A stretch of 6,786 nt of DNA from Candidatus Caldarchaeum sp. (GCA_025054795.1 JANWZU010000007.1:1-6786), one strand, 5' to 3'; shown: positions 1 to 5,680, counted from the stretch's first letter. Program-made: numbers and translations. The notes: generated from the letters alone by a model not told the origin.

Positions 1-221
1 TTAGGCATCTGGATGTTCTGAGGTTCGGCGGCAGAGAAGTGGCCCAGCTCGCTCCAGCCAATCATTACTCGTGGAGCTTGAACTTCGGAGACGCTGACGA
101 GGTTCTTGAAGCAGCCAAGTACCTGCCCGGCGGCTTCAGGGCATCGCTGACCGCTGAGCAGGCTGAGAGGGTTCTTGGGCTTGGGCCTATGGTGCTGCTA
201 TCTCCGGGACCTAAGGCTTAG
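1..221 (+). CDS. C-terminal fragment of an unrecognised protein (5' end outside window)
   Basis: A reading frame is open from the left edge (codons begin at base 3) to a TAG at 219-221, giving about 72 residues of a C-terminus. A GTG at 39 could serve as an internal start, but the frame is open and protein-like before it, so I treat this as the tail of a longer gene. The piece has an Ala/Leu-rich helical part (around DADEVLEAAKYLPGGF), another helix (TAEQAERVLGLG) and a short hydrophobic end (PMVLLSPGPKA). No motif I recognise is present, so no function is given. It converges on nac and the two coding regions overlap by 24 bp (198-221). Codon use resembles the neighbours. Moderate confidence that it is a real gene, because the frame is open across the whole stretch and its composition is protein-like. 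Confidence 0.55.
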   Translation, partial: RHLDVLRFGGREVAQLAPANHYSWSLNFGDADEVLEAAKYLPGGFRASLTAEQAERVLGLGPMVLLSPGPKA

Positions 222-578
222 TATGGCCTTCGCCAAGTCGCCTTCAGCCTCGACCAAGGCTTTCCTAGCGTCGTCCTCGGAAACTCCTGTCTGCGAAGCC
301 ACGAGCATCACGTCCTCTTCTGAAGGTGTATACTGCTGTCTCTCAGCCGTCTGCTGGGTCATCTCTCCTCCAACGACCTGTATTACCTGCTCGCCTGCAG
401 TCTTCATCGAGTAGACGGCTGGGTTGCGGATGACTATCTGCCTGTTAGCCAGCTTGACCACGACCTCTTCGGCGACTCCCAGCTCCTCGACGTCAAGCCC
501 TAGGTTTTTGAGCATCCTCTCCTGAGCTCTTCTCAACTCCCTTGCCGAAAGCCGCTTCAACCTCAATTCCACCTTCAC
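198..578 (-). CDS. nac: Nascent polypeptide-associated complex protein (archaeal NAC)
   Basis: Ribosome-associated chaperone that contacts nascent chains at the exit tunnel; archaeal NAC works as a homodimer, unlike the eukaryotic alpha/beta pair. The 126-residue product has a basic N-terminal segment (residues 5-25, many Arg/Lys), the likely ribosome contact. A NAC beta-barrel covers about 15-72 and includes the hallmark ANRQIVIRNPAV around 44-55. A polar linker follows (73-86), then a three-helix UBA domain (about 86-124, with the family pattern VMLVASQTGVSEDDARKAL). Order and length match the archaeal family. The start is GTG at 578-576, since no ATG lies in frame upstream. It is last in the hflX-PUA-nac cluster, 9 bp after the PUA stop, and its start codon lies inside a small inverted repeat (571-587). 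Its 3' end overlaps the convergent gene at the left edge by 24 bp. Identification is secure. Confidence 0.95.
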   Translation of the reverse strand: MKVELRLKRLSARELRRAQERMLKNLGLDVEELGVAEEVVVKLANRQIVIRNPAVYSMKTAGEQVIQVVGGEMTQQTAERQQYTPSEEDVMLVASQTGVSEDDARKALVEAEGDLAKAILSLRSRR

Positions 579-587
579 GCTGAAGGT
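571..587 (-). repeat. 7-bp inverted repeat with 3-nt loop over the nac start codon
   Basis: ACCTTCA (571-577) and TGAAGGT (581-587) are perfect reverse complements around CGC. In the minus-strand mRNA this gives a 7-bp stem with a GCG loop, and the nac GTG (578-576) sits at the loop/stem boundary. Seen directly in the sequence; a role in translation control is inference. Confidence 0.6.
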
Positions 588-596
588 TTAAACCTT
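583..596. repeat. 14-bp perfect palindrome at the PUA/nac junction
   Basis: AAGGTTTAAACCTT reads identically on both strands. It holds the TAA stop of the PUA gene (590-588) at its centre and shares ACCTT with the neighbouring stem at 571-587, so the two hairpins cannot form at once in RNA. It could be an RNA switch, a DNA-binding site, or chance. It also carries an AGGT that could act as a weak ribosome binding site for nac, about 13 nt before the GTG. Confidence 0.55.
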
Positions 597-1052
597 ATGC
601 CTTACCTTCACAGCCGTTCCACGTTTAACACGCTTCATCTCTTCTCCAGACATCACAGCCCTACCCACAGCCAGCAGCTCGCCTGATTGGTTGAAGACAA
701 GCACCTCCTCCCCAGCCACGATTAACTCATCAACCGCCAGTATATCGGCCGGCGAGACGTCGAACCCATCCCTAACCCTCGCCTCGCCCTTCTCGCCTAC
801 CACAACCCTGTACCTCATGCCTCCCAATAGTTGTGCAAGCCTTCTAGCGCCTTCGAGGGTAAGCGATATTCTTCCGTCGACCGGCCTGACCGTGGCCAAA
901 ACCTTCCCGTCAACCCAGAGCCTGCGTATCTTACCTGTTGAGGGCGAAACCTCGACCACACAGTCGTCGGGCAAGTAGGCTTCTGCATCAATTCCAAGCA
1001 AGAAACTCATCAGCTGTCTGGCGTGTCTCAGACGCAGTTTACTGGACGACAT
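588..1052 (-). CDS. PUA-domain RNA-binding protein, probable translation/RNA-modification accessory
   Basis: A 154-residue protein with a C-terminal PUA domain at about 78-152, recognisable from VRDGFDVSPADILAVDELI, GEEVLVFNQSGELLAVGRA and a final KRGTAVKVRHKV strand. PUA domains bind structured RNA such as tRNA or rRNA and are usually fused to modification enzymes. Here the first 75 residues form a small pre-PUA-like alpha/beta region (strands around CVVEVSPSTG and RRLWVDGKVLATV) with no catalytic motif that I see, so the protein is probably an RNA-binding adaptor, not an enzyme. The ATG at 1052-1050 lies inside the end of hflX (14-nt overlap, 1039-1052), which suggests translational coupling, and nac follows after 9 bp. 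This placement suggests a ribosome-linked role. The domain call is firm; the biological role is unknown. Confidence 0.85.
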   Translation of the reverse strand: MSSSKLRLRHARQLMSFLLGIDAEAYLPDDCVVEVSPSTGKIRRLWVDGKVLATVRPVDGRISLTLEGARRLAQLLGGMRYRVVVGEKGEARVRDGFDVSPADILAVDELIVAGEEVLVFNQSGELLAVGRAVMSGEEMKRVKRGTAVKVRHKV

Positions 1053-2280
1053 GAAACTCTGCCGCTGCGTTCCTTATCCTCTCAGCCAGCTCCACAGGAG
1101 CCTCGCAGTCAACTTCAACAACGTCGCTGCCGTACCTGATGTTCAAGACGTTGCAGATGCTGTTTATCTCGTTGAGGAGCTTGAAGGTCGAGTCCTCGTT
1201 GAGCAAGTGGGCTTTGAGCCTGACGTAGCCGCCCATCAGCTTGGCTGCTTTCTCGCATAGCTCGTCTATGTTTATGTTCTTGGCGGCGGAAACGGCTACG
1301 TACTCAAGCTCGGGGTTTAGCTTCTCAATCTTAGAGGTGAAGTCTGGACAGAGGTCTGTTTTGTTGAAAACTAGGAGCATCGGGACGTTTTTGACGCCCA
1401 CTTCGTCGAGAACGTTGAGGCATGTGTCGAGCTTGAGCTGTATGTCGTCGACGCTTTCGCTGACGTCAACCAGCAGTAGGATTAGGTCGGCGTAGATAAA
1501 CTCGCTGAGTGTGGAGTGGAAGGATTCGACAAGAAGGTGCGGCAGGTTTCTTATGAAACCGACTGTGTCGGACAGGTATGCCTTCCTCCCCTTGAAGCTG
1601 ACCAGTCTGGATGTCGTGGAAAGCGTCGTGAACAGCTGCGGGCCTGCGGCGGCGTTCTCACCCGTCAGCAGGTTGAACAGGGTTGTTTTACCTGCGTTTG
1701 TGTAGCCTGTCAAAGCAACGAACGGCAGACCTGACTCTGCTCTCCTCTTCCTAGTCACAGCCTTTCTCATCCTGATTTCCTTGAGCTTCTCCTTGATGAC
1801 TGATATGCGTCTGAAAACCTCGTTGTAGTAGACGTCGGCCTCATAGGCTCCTAGGCCGTGGAACCCGGGCTGCTCACCTTTCTTAGCTAGCCTAACCTTC
1901 TCCTTGGCTCTGGAAAGCTCGTACCTAAGCTCAGCGAGCTTTATCTGAAGCTTGGCCTCGCTCGAAGCAGCCCGTAGGGCGAACGTCTCCAGTATGAGCT
2001 GTGTGCGTGTGATGACTGGGACGGAGAGAGCCTTAGCCAAGTTGTACTCCTGAACAGGTTTGATGTCGTTTTCGAAGACAACTTTCTCGACCTTCAGACG
2101 TTCGACGGCCTTCCGAAGCTCCTCAACCTTCCCCGGCCCAATCATGTACTTCGGATGCGGCGGTCTCCTCTGTACGAGGGTGTACACAGGCTCGTAGCCA
2201 ACCGACCTGCAAAGCTCCTTAAGCTCGTCGACGTTGTATTCGCCCCAGTCGTTCAAACGCTGCACTACAGCAACCTTCAA
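1039..2280 (-). CDS. hflX: HflX-family ribosome-associated GTPase
   Basis: HflX proteins are GTPases that bind the large ribosomal subunit and, in bacteria, split stalled or stressed ribosomes. From the TTG at 2280-2278 the product is 413 residues. It begins with the HflX N-terminal domain, including the HPKYMIGPGKVEEL signature near 42-55. A helical linker follows (SSEAKLQIKLAELRYELSR, about 106-124). The G domain carries G1 GYTNAGKTT (192-200), a G2 region TTLSTTSR (218-225), G3 DTVGF (238-242), G4 NKTD (306-309) and G5 SAA (331-333). The C-terminal tail runs into the PUA gene, overlapping it by 14 nt. The frame stays open upstream to another TTG at 2346, but those 22 extra residues do not look like HflX and that codon lies in the AT box assigned to ubiX, so I prefer 2280. 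It is first gene of the hflX-PUA-nac cluster. Family call secure; start uncertain. Confidence 0.93.
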   Translation of the reverse strand: MKVAVVQRLNDWGEYNVDELKELCRSVGYEPVYTLVQRRPPHPKYMIGPGKVEELRKAVERLKVEKVVFENDIKPVQEYNLAKALSVPVITRTQLILETFALRAASSEAKLQIKLAELRYELSRAKEKVRLAKKGEQPGFHGLGAYEADVYYNEVFRRISVIKEKLKEIRMRKAVTRKRRAESGLPFVALTGYTNAGKTTLFNLLTGENAAAGPQLFTTLSTTSRLVSFKGRKAYLSDTVGFIRNLPHLLVESFHSTLSEFIYADLILLLVDVSESVDDIQLKLDTCLNVLDEVGVKNVPMLLVFNKTDLCPDFTSKIEKLNPELEYVAVSAAKNINIDELCEKAAKLMGGYVRLKAHLLNEDSTFKLLNEINSICNVLNIRYGSDVVEVDCEAPVELAERIRNAAAEFHVVQ

Positions 2281-2314
2281 CCTAACGCCTGCAGAAAAAA
2301 CTGCTGAAAGCCAG

Positions 2315-2322
2315 CATAAGTA
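2315..2322 (-). promoter_or_regulatory. Possible TATA box for the hflX-PUA-nac cluster
   Basis: The minus strand reads TACTTATG here, about 38 nt before the preferred TTG at 2280. Transcription starting about 26 nt downstream would leave a leader of roughly 10-15 nt. A small inverted repeat, GCAG-A6-CTGC (2291-2304), lies between box and start. The symmetric AT box at 2345-2353 could instead serve both directions. Weak match, so low confidence. Confidence 0.3.
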
Positions 2323-2344
2323 CGTATCTTCAGGGACAACGCTC

Positions 2345-2353
2345 AAATATTTT
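2345..2353 (+). promoter_or_regulatory. ubiX: TATA-like box for ubiX
   Basis: AAATATTTT is centred about 22 nt before the ATG at 2371 but only 7 nt before the upstream in-frame ATG at 2356. With normal archaeal spacing, transcription would start at about 2371, giving a leaderless mRNA and excluding the 2356 start. The core is nearly symmetric, so it may also work toward hflX. Confidence 0.55.
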
Positions 2354-2370
2354 CGATGTCCTCAGCAGTC

Positions 2371-2934
2371 ATGCGTATCGTCGTCGGCGTATCCGGAGGA
2401 AGCGGGGTTATCTACGCCGTCAGGTTTTTGGAAGTTCTGAAGAGCTTGGGGGTGGAGACCCATCTGATAATGACTCCAGCAGCCCGTGAGACGCTTGTGC
2501 TGGAGACCGACTACTCGGTTGATTACGTCGAGTCGCTCGCAACCGTCTGCTACAGGTACATGGATTTGGCTGCTGGTCCTGCGAGCGGTTCGTTCCAGAC
2601 GGACGGGATGGCTGTTATACCCTGCAGCATGAAGACTCTCTCGGCTATTGCGAACGGCTACGAGGAGAACCTCTTGGTGAGAAGTGCACTCGTCACGCTC
2701 AAGGAGCGTAGAACACTCGTAGTGGTTCCGCGTGAAACACCTTTAACCATACCTCACATCAGGAACATGCTTCTGGCGGCTGAGGCGGGGGCCGTTGTCC
2801 TGCCTGCGATGCCCGGGTTCTACCACAGGCCTAAGACGATCGACGACCTTCTTAACCACTTGGTAGGCAAGGTTCTTGACATCTTCAACATCAAGCACAG
2901 CCTTTACGAACGCTGGAAGGGGCCCCGAAAGTAG
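2371..2934 (+). CDS. ubiX: Flavin prenyltransferase UbiX
   Basis: UbiX joins a dimethylallyl group to reduced FMN, making prenylated FMN, the cofactor of UbiD-family decarboxylases; family members form soluble dodecamers. The 187-residue product starts with a Rossmann-like strand and GVSGGSG loop (6-12). It then shows ASGSF (71-75), PCSMKT (84-89), the RSALVTLKERR helix (104-114), RETPL (121-125) and PAMPGFY (145-151), all family hallmarks in the usual order and spacing. The Glu of RETPL and the Tyr of GFY fall where active-site residues are known in this family. I chose ATG 2371 because the TATA-like box fits it and the family begins directly with this strand; ATG 2356 would add five residues. 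No ubiD is visible, so the partner is encoded elsewhere. In many archaea that partner includes the UbiD-type decarboxylase of the modified mevalonate pathway (inference here). It ends one base from the convergent methyltransferase. Confidence 0.95.
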   Translation: MRIVVGVSGGSGVIYAVRFLEVLKSLGVETHLIMTPAARETLVLETDYSVDYVESLATVCYRYMDLAAGPASGSFQTDGMAVIPCSMKTLSAIANGYEENLLVRSALVTLKERRTLVVVPRETPLTIPHIRNMLLAAEAGAVVLPAMPGFYHRPKTIDDLLNHLVGKVLDIFNIKHSLYERWKGPRK

Positions 2935-2935
2935 G

Positions 2936-3679
2936 CTAGCTTCTCTCAAGCACGTAGCACCCGGCCACAAGCCTGTCGCCAAAGTATCTGTAGAACAGCC
3001 TGAATTCTCTCAACGCCTCTCTGCTTTCCTCAGATGACAGAACGCTTTTGAATGTCTTGAACAGGTTTATGAACGTAGCTGCAGGCGCTTCAGACACATC
3101 CTGCACAAACTTTCTGAAAAGCCCTAACTTCCTGTACTTCTCGACCACTACGCTGAACCTTTTTTCGACGAAGAGCTGCTTCCATTCTCCGCCTGTTTTA
3201 GGAACAGTGTGAGTTTCGAGCATGGTTTTGAAACGCTCCACCAGCTCATCTGTTGGGCTAGTTGTCCAGACAAGCTCTACAACACCTACACGCCCACCAC
3301 GGCTCAAGCATTCAGCGGTTTTTGAGACAACTTGACCGGGGTTCTCCATGAAGTTGAGAACGGACTCGAGCAAAACTGCGTCGCAGTCAAGGCAGTCGGA
3401 CTGAAAAAACTGAGCCACGTCGTGGATGGAAACTTTCTCCTGCAGGCCTTTTTTCTCGACACGTTTGTTTCCAAGTTTCACCAACGTAGGATGTATTTCA
3501 AACCCCTTCACCCTTGCCTCTGTTTCCCGGCAGGCCATGATTGATGTTTCGCCGAACCCCGAGCCAACCACATAGAGTGTTTTGCCGGCTAACAGGTTGA
3601 GTGAGCGCACAACATCCATAGGCACAGAGTAGCCGTAAACCCATTTACAGATCATGTACTTTAAAGGGTTCACATGCAT
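2936..3679 (-). CDS. Class I SAM-dependent methyltransferase, substrate unknown
   Basis: A 247-residue protein with a Rossmann-fold methyltransferase core. Residues 1-30 are a helical cap. Motif I is VVGSGFGETS (37-46), with Gly where an acidic residue often sits. Motif II ends in an acidic residue that would bind the ribose (E61 in KGFEIHP). Motif IV is CDAVLLESVLNFM (99-111), and the strand GGRVGVVEL (128-136) follows the usual GG turn. The C-terminal 110 residues are mostly helical and rich in Phe, Lys and Arg, a likely substrate lid; no transmembrane segment is obvious. Small-molecule or lipid-type methyltransferases share this layout, but nothing here fixes the substrate. The ATG at 3679 is supported by an AT box about 28 nt upstream; GTG 3673 is an in-frame alternative. 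It converges on ubiX with one base between stops and has no clear operon partner. Confidence 0.85.
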   Translation of the reverse strand: MHVNPLKYMICKWVYGYSVPMDVVRSLNLLAGKTLYVVGSGFGETSIMACRETEARVKGFEIHPTLVKLGNKRVEKKGLQEKVSIHDVAQFFQSDCLDCDAVLLESVLNFMENPGQVVSKTAECLSRGGRVGVVELVWTTSPTDELVERFKTMLETHTVPKTGGEWKQLFVEKRFSVVVEKYRKLGLFRKFVQDVSEAPAATFINLFKTFKSVLSSEESREALREFRLFYRYFGDRLVAGCYVLERS

Positions 3680-3699
3680 GGGTCTTTCTGAGCTGGCTG

Positions 3700-3706
3700 A
3701 AAAAAA
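3700..3706 (-). terminator. T-run terminator after the thioferritin gene
   Basis: Seven consecutive T on the minus strand begin 8 nt after the TGA of the ferritin-like gene. Archaeal polymerase commonly stops at such tracts without a hairpin. The same bases form the downstream half of the AT box assigned to the methyltransferase promoter. Confidence 0.5.
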
Positions 3707-3711
3707 TTATG
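3702..3711 (-). promoter_or_regulatory. TATA-like box for the methyltransferase gene
   Basis: CATAATTTTT on the minus strand is centred about 28 nt before the ATG at 3679, the spacing expected for a leaderless or near-leaderless archaeal mRNA. It overlaps the T-run at the end of the upstream thioferritin gene. Confidence 0.45.
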
Positions 3712-3713
3712 GG

Positions 3714-4196
3714 TCAGAGTTTGGCTAGGAAGTCTTCCCACGTCTGCTCGTCTTCCACCTCGTCTTCGAGAAGTTCTTCGAAGACTTCGTGGGTCACTAC
3801 GTCGGTTGTCCTGTATTTCTCAACCATGGCGCTGTAGAACTTTATTGCACATTCCTCGGCTTTGATGATGTCTTTGATTAGCTTGACGTAGTCTGTCGGG
3901 TCTTCAGGTGGAGGTATGTAGCCGCATCCGCTGGTTGACAGTAGTTTTCCGAAGTCGAGGACCGGTTTGCCGCCGAGCTGGATGATGCGTTTAGCTAGTT
4001 TTTCAGCGTGCTTCAGCTCGTGCTGAGACATCTCCATCAGAACCTGTCTGAACGTGTCTGCGTCAACCCCCTTAAGCCAAACAGCGGCAACCCAGTACTG
4101 GTAGTGGGCCAGCCACTCGTCCGAATATGCTTTCAAAAGGTCTGAGATGACCTCGCTGACGTTAGCCTTAACTATCTCTCTTCCTGTTTTACCCAT
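3714..4196 (-). CDS. Dps-like ferritin (thioferritin/DPSL type) with a changed metal ligand
   Basis: A 160-residue four-helix-bundle diiron protein. It resembles, from memory, the Sulfolobus Dps-like protein, which forms a 12-subunit cage that oxidises iron using peroxide and protects against oxidative damage. Likely iron ligands are E27 in SDEWLAHY, E60 and H63 in HELKHAEK, E114 in KAEECAIKFY, and E146 near the C-terminus. The two cysteines that define thioferritins are present: C91 in TSGCGYIPPP and C116 in AEECAIKF. The second ExxH motif is altered: the family pattern EEIEHE appears here as DEVEDE, so position 149 is Asp where His is expected. No signal peptide, so cytoplasmic. ATG 4196 is chosen; a strong TATA-like box lies just upstream and a T-run follows the stop, marking a single-gene unit. 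Peroxide or iron control is plausible but no operator is visible. Confidence 0.85.
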   Translation of the reverse strand: MGKTGREIVKANVSEVISDLLKAYSDEWLAHYQYWVAAVWLKGVDADTFRQVLMEMSQHELKHAEKLAKRIIQLGGKPVLDFGKLLSTSGCGYIPPPEDPTDYVKLIKDIIKAEECAIKFYSAMVEKYRTTDVVTHEVFEELLEDEVEDEQTWEDFLAKL

Positions 4197-4220
4197 GCCT
4201 TACAGGCTTTAGATGACACT

Positions 4221-4230
4221 ATTATATTTT
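4221..4230 (-). promoter_or_regulatory. TATA-like box for the thioferritin gene
   Basis: AAAATATAAT on the minus strand is the best TATA match in the window, centred about 29 nt before ATG 4196, which predicts a leader of only a few bases. It overlaps the last codons and TAA stop of the upstream FAD-linked oxidase gene (4224-4222), so the promoter is partly embedded in coding sequence. Confidence 0.6.
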
Positions 4231-5625
4231 GCCCTCGACACCGTGTATGAGTTTCGCGGGGTTCATGATGTTGTTGGGGTCTAATGCTTTCTTTATTCTC
4301 CTCAGAGTCTCCAACCCCGCAGCACCGTGCTCCTCCTCCATGTACTTGGCCAGCTTTACGCCGACTCCGTGGCAGTACTCCATAGACCCGCCCATCCTGT
4401 GCGCCAAGTAAACCATTTCGTCGAAGGCTTGAGAAAGCTGCTTAAGGCTATCAGCCTGACTCGTGTCAAACGGTTTCAGGAAAGCTATCGAGAAGTTTTC
4501 AGGACTGTTCCAGACTCCTCTGTCCAGAACCCACAGCCCATGCCTCTTCAACATCTCTGACGTCTGCCGCTTGTACTCGAGGACCTTCGAGACGGGAAGG
4601 CTTACGTGTATGAAGTCGAAGAAAGCATCGCCCCAGACCGGATGGCTGTTTGCTTTGGCTACGTTCTCGACGTAAAAGTCGGCTACGTCGTGTCTATGGC
4701 TCCAGAATTCCTCCACCCTGCTGTTCTCCAGCTTGGCAGCCCTGCAAAGCTCCTCAGCCGTTTCCACCTTGGCTTCGACTACTCGCCTAGGGCCCTCGAA
4801 CATGATGAAGAGCTCGCTCTCATACATACCTGAAGGGTCTGACGGGCTTTCGAAAACCTCGCCATACTCCATCATGGAGGGGTTCAGCCCGGATGAGAAA
4901 ATCTTCACAACTGTTGGGAAACCCTCTTCGAAGGATTCAAACCGATAACCTAGCAGCCTTCTCTCCTCGGGTATTGTATGAACCCTGAGAGACGCCTTGG
5001 TTATGATGCCGAGCGTGCCTTCGCTTCCGACGAAAAGCTGTGCTAGGCTGGGCCCCGTTGAAAAGTCTTCAACACTTCTCGTTCTCAGCACTTCACCTGT
5101 CGGTAGGACTAACTCAAGCCCTAGGACCTGCCGGCGCATCGACCCGTATGCCGCAGCCGTGTATCCCATGCCGTTGGTTGCTATGCATCCCCCGACGGTT
5201 GCGTACTTCTTCGTCCAAGGGTCGTGGCCTATCGTCAACCCGGCGGACTGCGCAGCTCTGTCAAGCTCCTCCAGCGTAATCCCCGCCTCGCACTCCACAA
5301 CCCGGTCCTCCCTGCTGACCCTCAACACCCTGTTCATCTCACGCATGTCTACGACTACGCAGTCGGTTATCGGCATCGCACCTCCCATCAAGCCCGTCAA
5401 CCCGCCGGCTGGAACCAACGGAACACGGTATCGGTTGGCTGCCTTCACAACCTCCACGACCTCGGAGGTGTCTTTGGGAAAAACGACCGCAACCCTGCTG
5501 ACCGCATACTCTCTCCTAAAACCACGGAACTCACGGAGACCATCCGACCTGTATCTCCGTAAAACCTCATCACCCATAAGGGCTTTGACCGAGACAGAGC
5601 CGACCAGCCTCTCGACGGAAGACAT
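4222..5625 (-). CDS. FAD-linked oxidase, GlcD/D-lactate dehydrogenase family
   Basis: A 467-residue flavoprotein of the vanillyl-alcohol-oxidase fold, related to glycolate oxidase subunit GlcD, D-lactate dehydrogenase and alkyl-DHAP synthase. Such enzymes oxidise 2-hydroxyacids to 2-oxoacids and pass electrons to a carrier. The FAD-binding domain spans about 40-218 and shows PAGGLTGLMGGAMP (72-85), GGCIATNGMGYTAAAYGSM (145-163) and GSEGTLGIIT (200-209). The C-terminal substrate domain (about 225-457) includes FWSHRHDV (307-314), HGVG (419-422) and the closing LDPNNIMNPAKL (448-459), typical of GlcD-like proteins. There is no signal peptide, membrane segment or fused iron-sulfur domain, and no GlcE/GlcF-like partner is adjacent, so the electron acceptor is unknown. 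ATG 5625 fits a TATA-like box 26 nt upstream. The family is secure; the substrate (D-lactate, glycolate or another 2-hydroxyacid) is not determined. Confidence 0.92.
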   Translation of the reverse strand: MSSVERLVGSVSVKALMGDEVLRRYRSDGLREFRGFRREYAVSRVAVVFPKDTSEVVEVVKAANRYRVPLVPAGGLTGLMGGAMPITDCVVVDMREMNRVLRVSREDRVVECEAGITLEELDRAAQSAGLTIGHDPWTKKYATVGGCIATNGMGYTAAAYGSMRRQVLGLELVLPTGEVLRTRSVEDFSTGPSLAQLFVGSEGTLGIITKASLRVHTIPEERRLLGYRFESFEEGFPTVVKIFSSGLNPSMMEYGEVFESPSDPSGMYESELFIMFEGPRRVVEAKVETAEELCRAAKLENSRVEEFWSHRHDVADFYVENVAKANSHPVWGDAFFDFIHVSLPVSKVLEYKRQTSEMLKRHGLWVLDRGVWNSPENFSIAFLKPFDTSQADSLKQLSQAFDEMVYLAHRMGGSMEYCHGVGVKLAKYMEEEHGAAGLETLRRIKKALDPNNIMNPAKLIHGVEGKI

Positions 5626-5648
5626 CGTGACGGTCTCGATACGCCTTC

Positions 5649-5654
5649 ATTTAA
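5649..5654 (-). promoter_or_regulatory. TATA-like box for the FAD-linked oxidase gene
   Basis: TTAAAT on the minus strand (within GTTAAATGAA) is centred about 26 nt before ATG 5625, predicting a leaderless mRNA. The AT stretch at 5669-5680, read on this strand as ATTAAATTAT, is a second candidate that would give a leader of about 25 nt. Confidence 0.45.
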
Positions 5655-5668
5655 CATCAACGGCGGGG

Positions 5669-5680
5669 ATAATTTAATAG
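5669..5680 (+). promoter_or_regulatory. thrS: TATA-like box for thrS
   Basis: ATAATTTAATAG, with core TTTAATA at 5673-5679, is centred about 23-25 nt before the thrS ATG at 5699. It follows a purine-rich GGCGGGGA that could act as BRE. The geometry predicts a leaderless thrS mRNA; no ribosome binding site is seen before the ATG. Confidence 0.55.

Noticed and set aside
238..247. G2 motif of HflX (LSTTS in place of LDPTT) as a defective GTPase; coordinates given here are not for this motif, which lies near 1605-1628
   Set aside because: Archaeal HflX proteins often differ from the bacterial LDPTT form, and all other G motifs are intact, so this is not evidence of lost activity.
691..978. 95-codon + strand open frame opposite the PUA gene
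   Set aside because: Low-complexity Ser/Thr/Pro composition typical of a complementary-strand shadow; the PUA frame explains this region.
2291..2304. GCAG-A6-CTGC as a rho-independent-like terminator
   Set aside because: The stem has only 4 bp, the T-run is in the loop and not after the stem, and the site lies in a divergent promoter region with no gene ending there.
2281..2346. 22-residue N-terminal extension of HflX from TTG 2346
   Set aside because: The extra residues do not resemble the HflX N-terminus and the codon falls inside the AT box that fits ubiX; TTG 2280 gives the expected start of the domain.
5224..5562. 112-codon + strand open frame with many Arg, Pro and His
   Set aside because: Antisense to the FAD-binding domain of the oxidase and without protein-like motifs.
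4997..5677. 226-codon + strand open frame opposite the FAD-linked oxidase
   Set aside because: It lies antisense to a clear GlcD-family gene, is rich in Ser, Thr and Pro as shadow frames often are, has no recognisable motif, and crosses the divergent promoter region.
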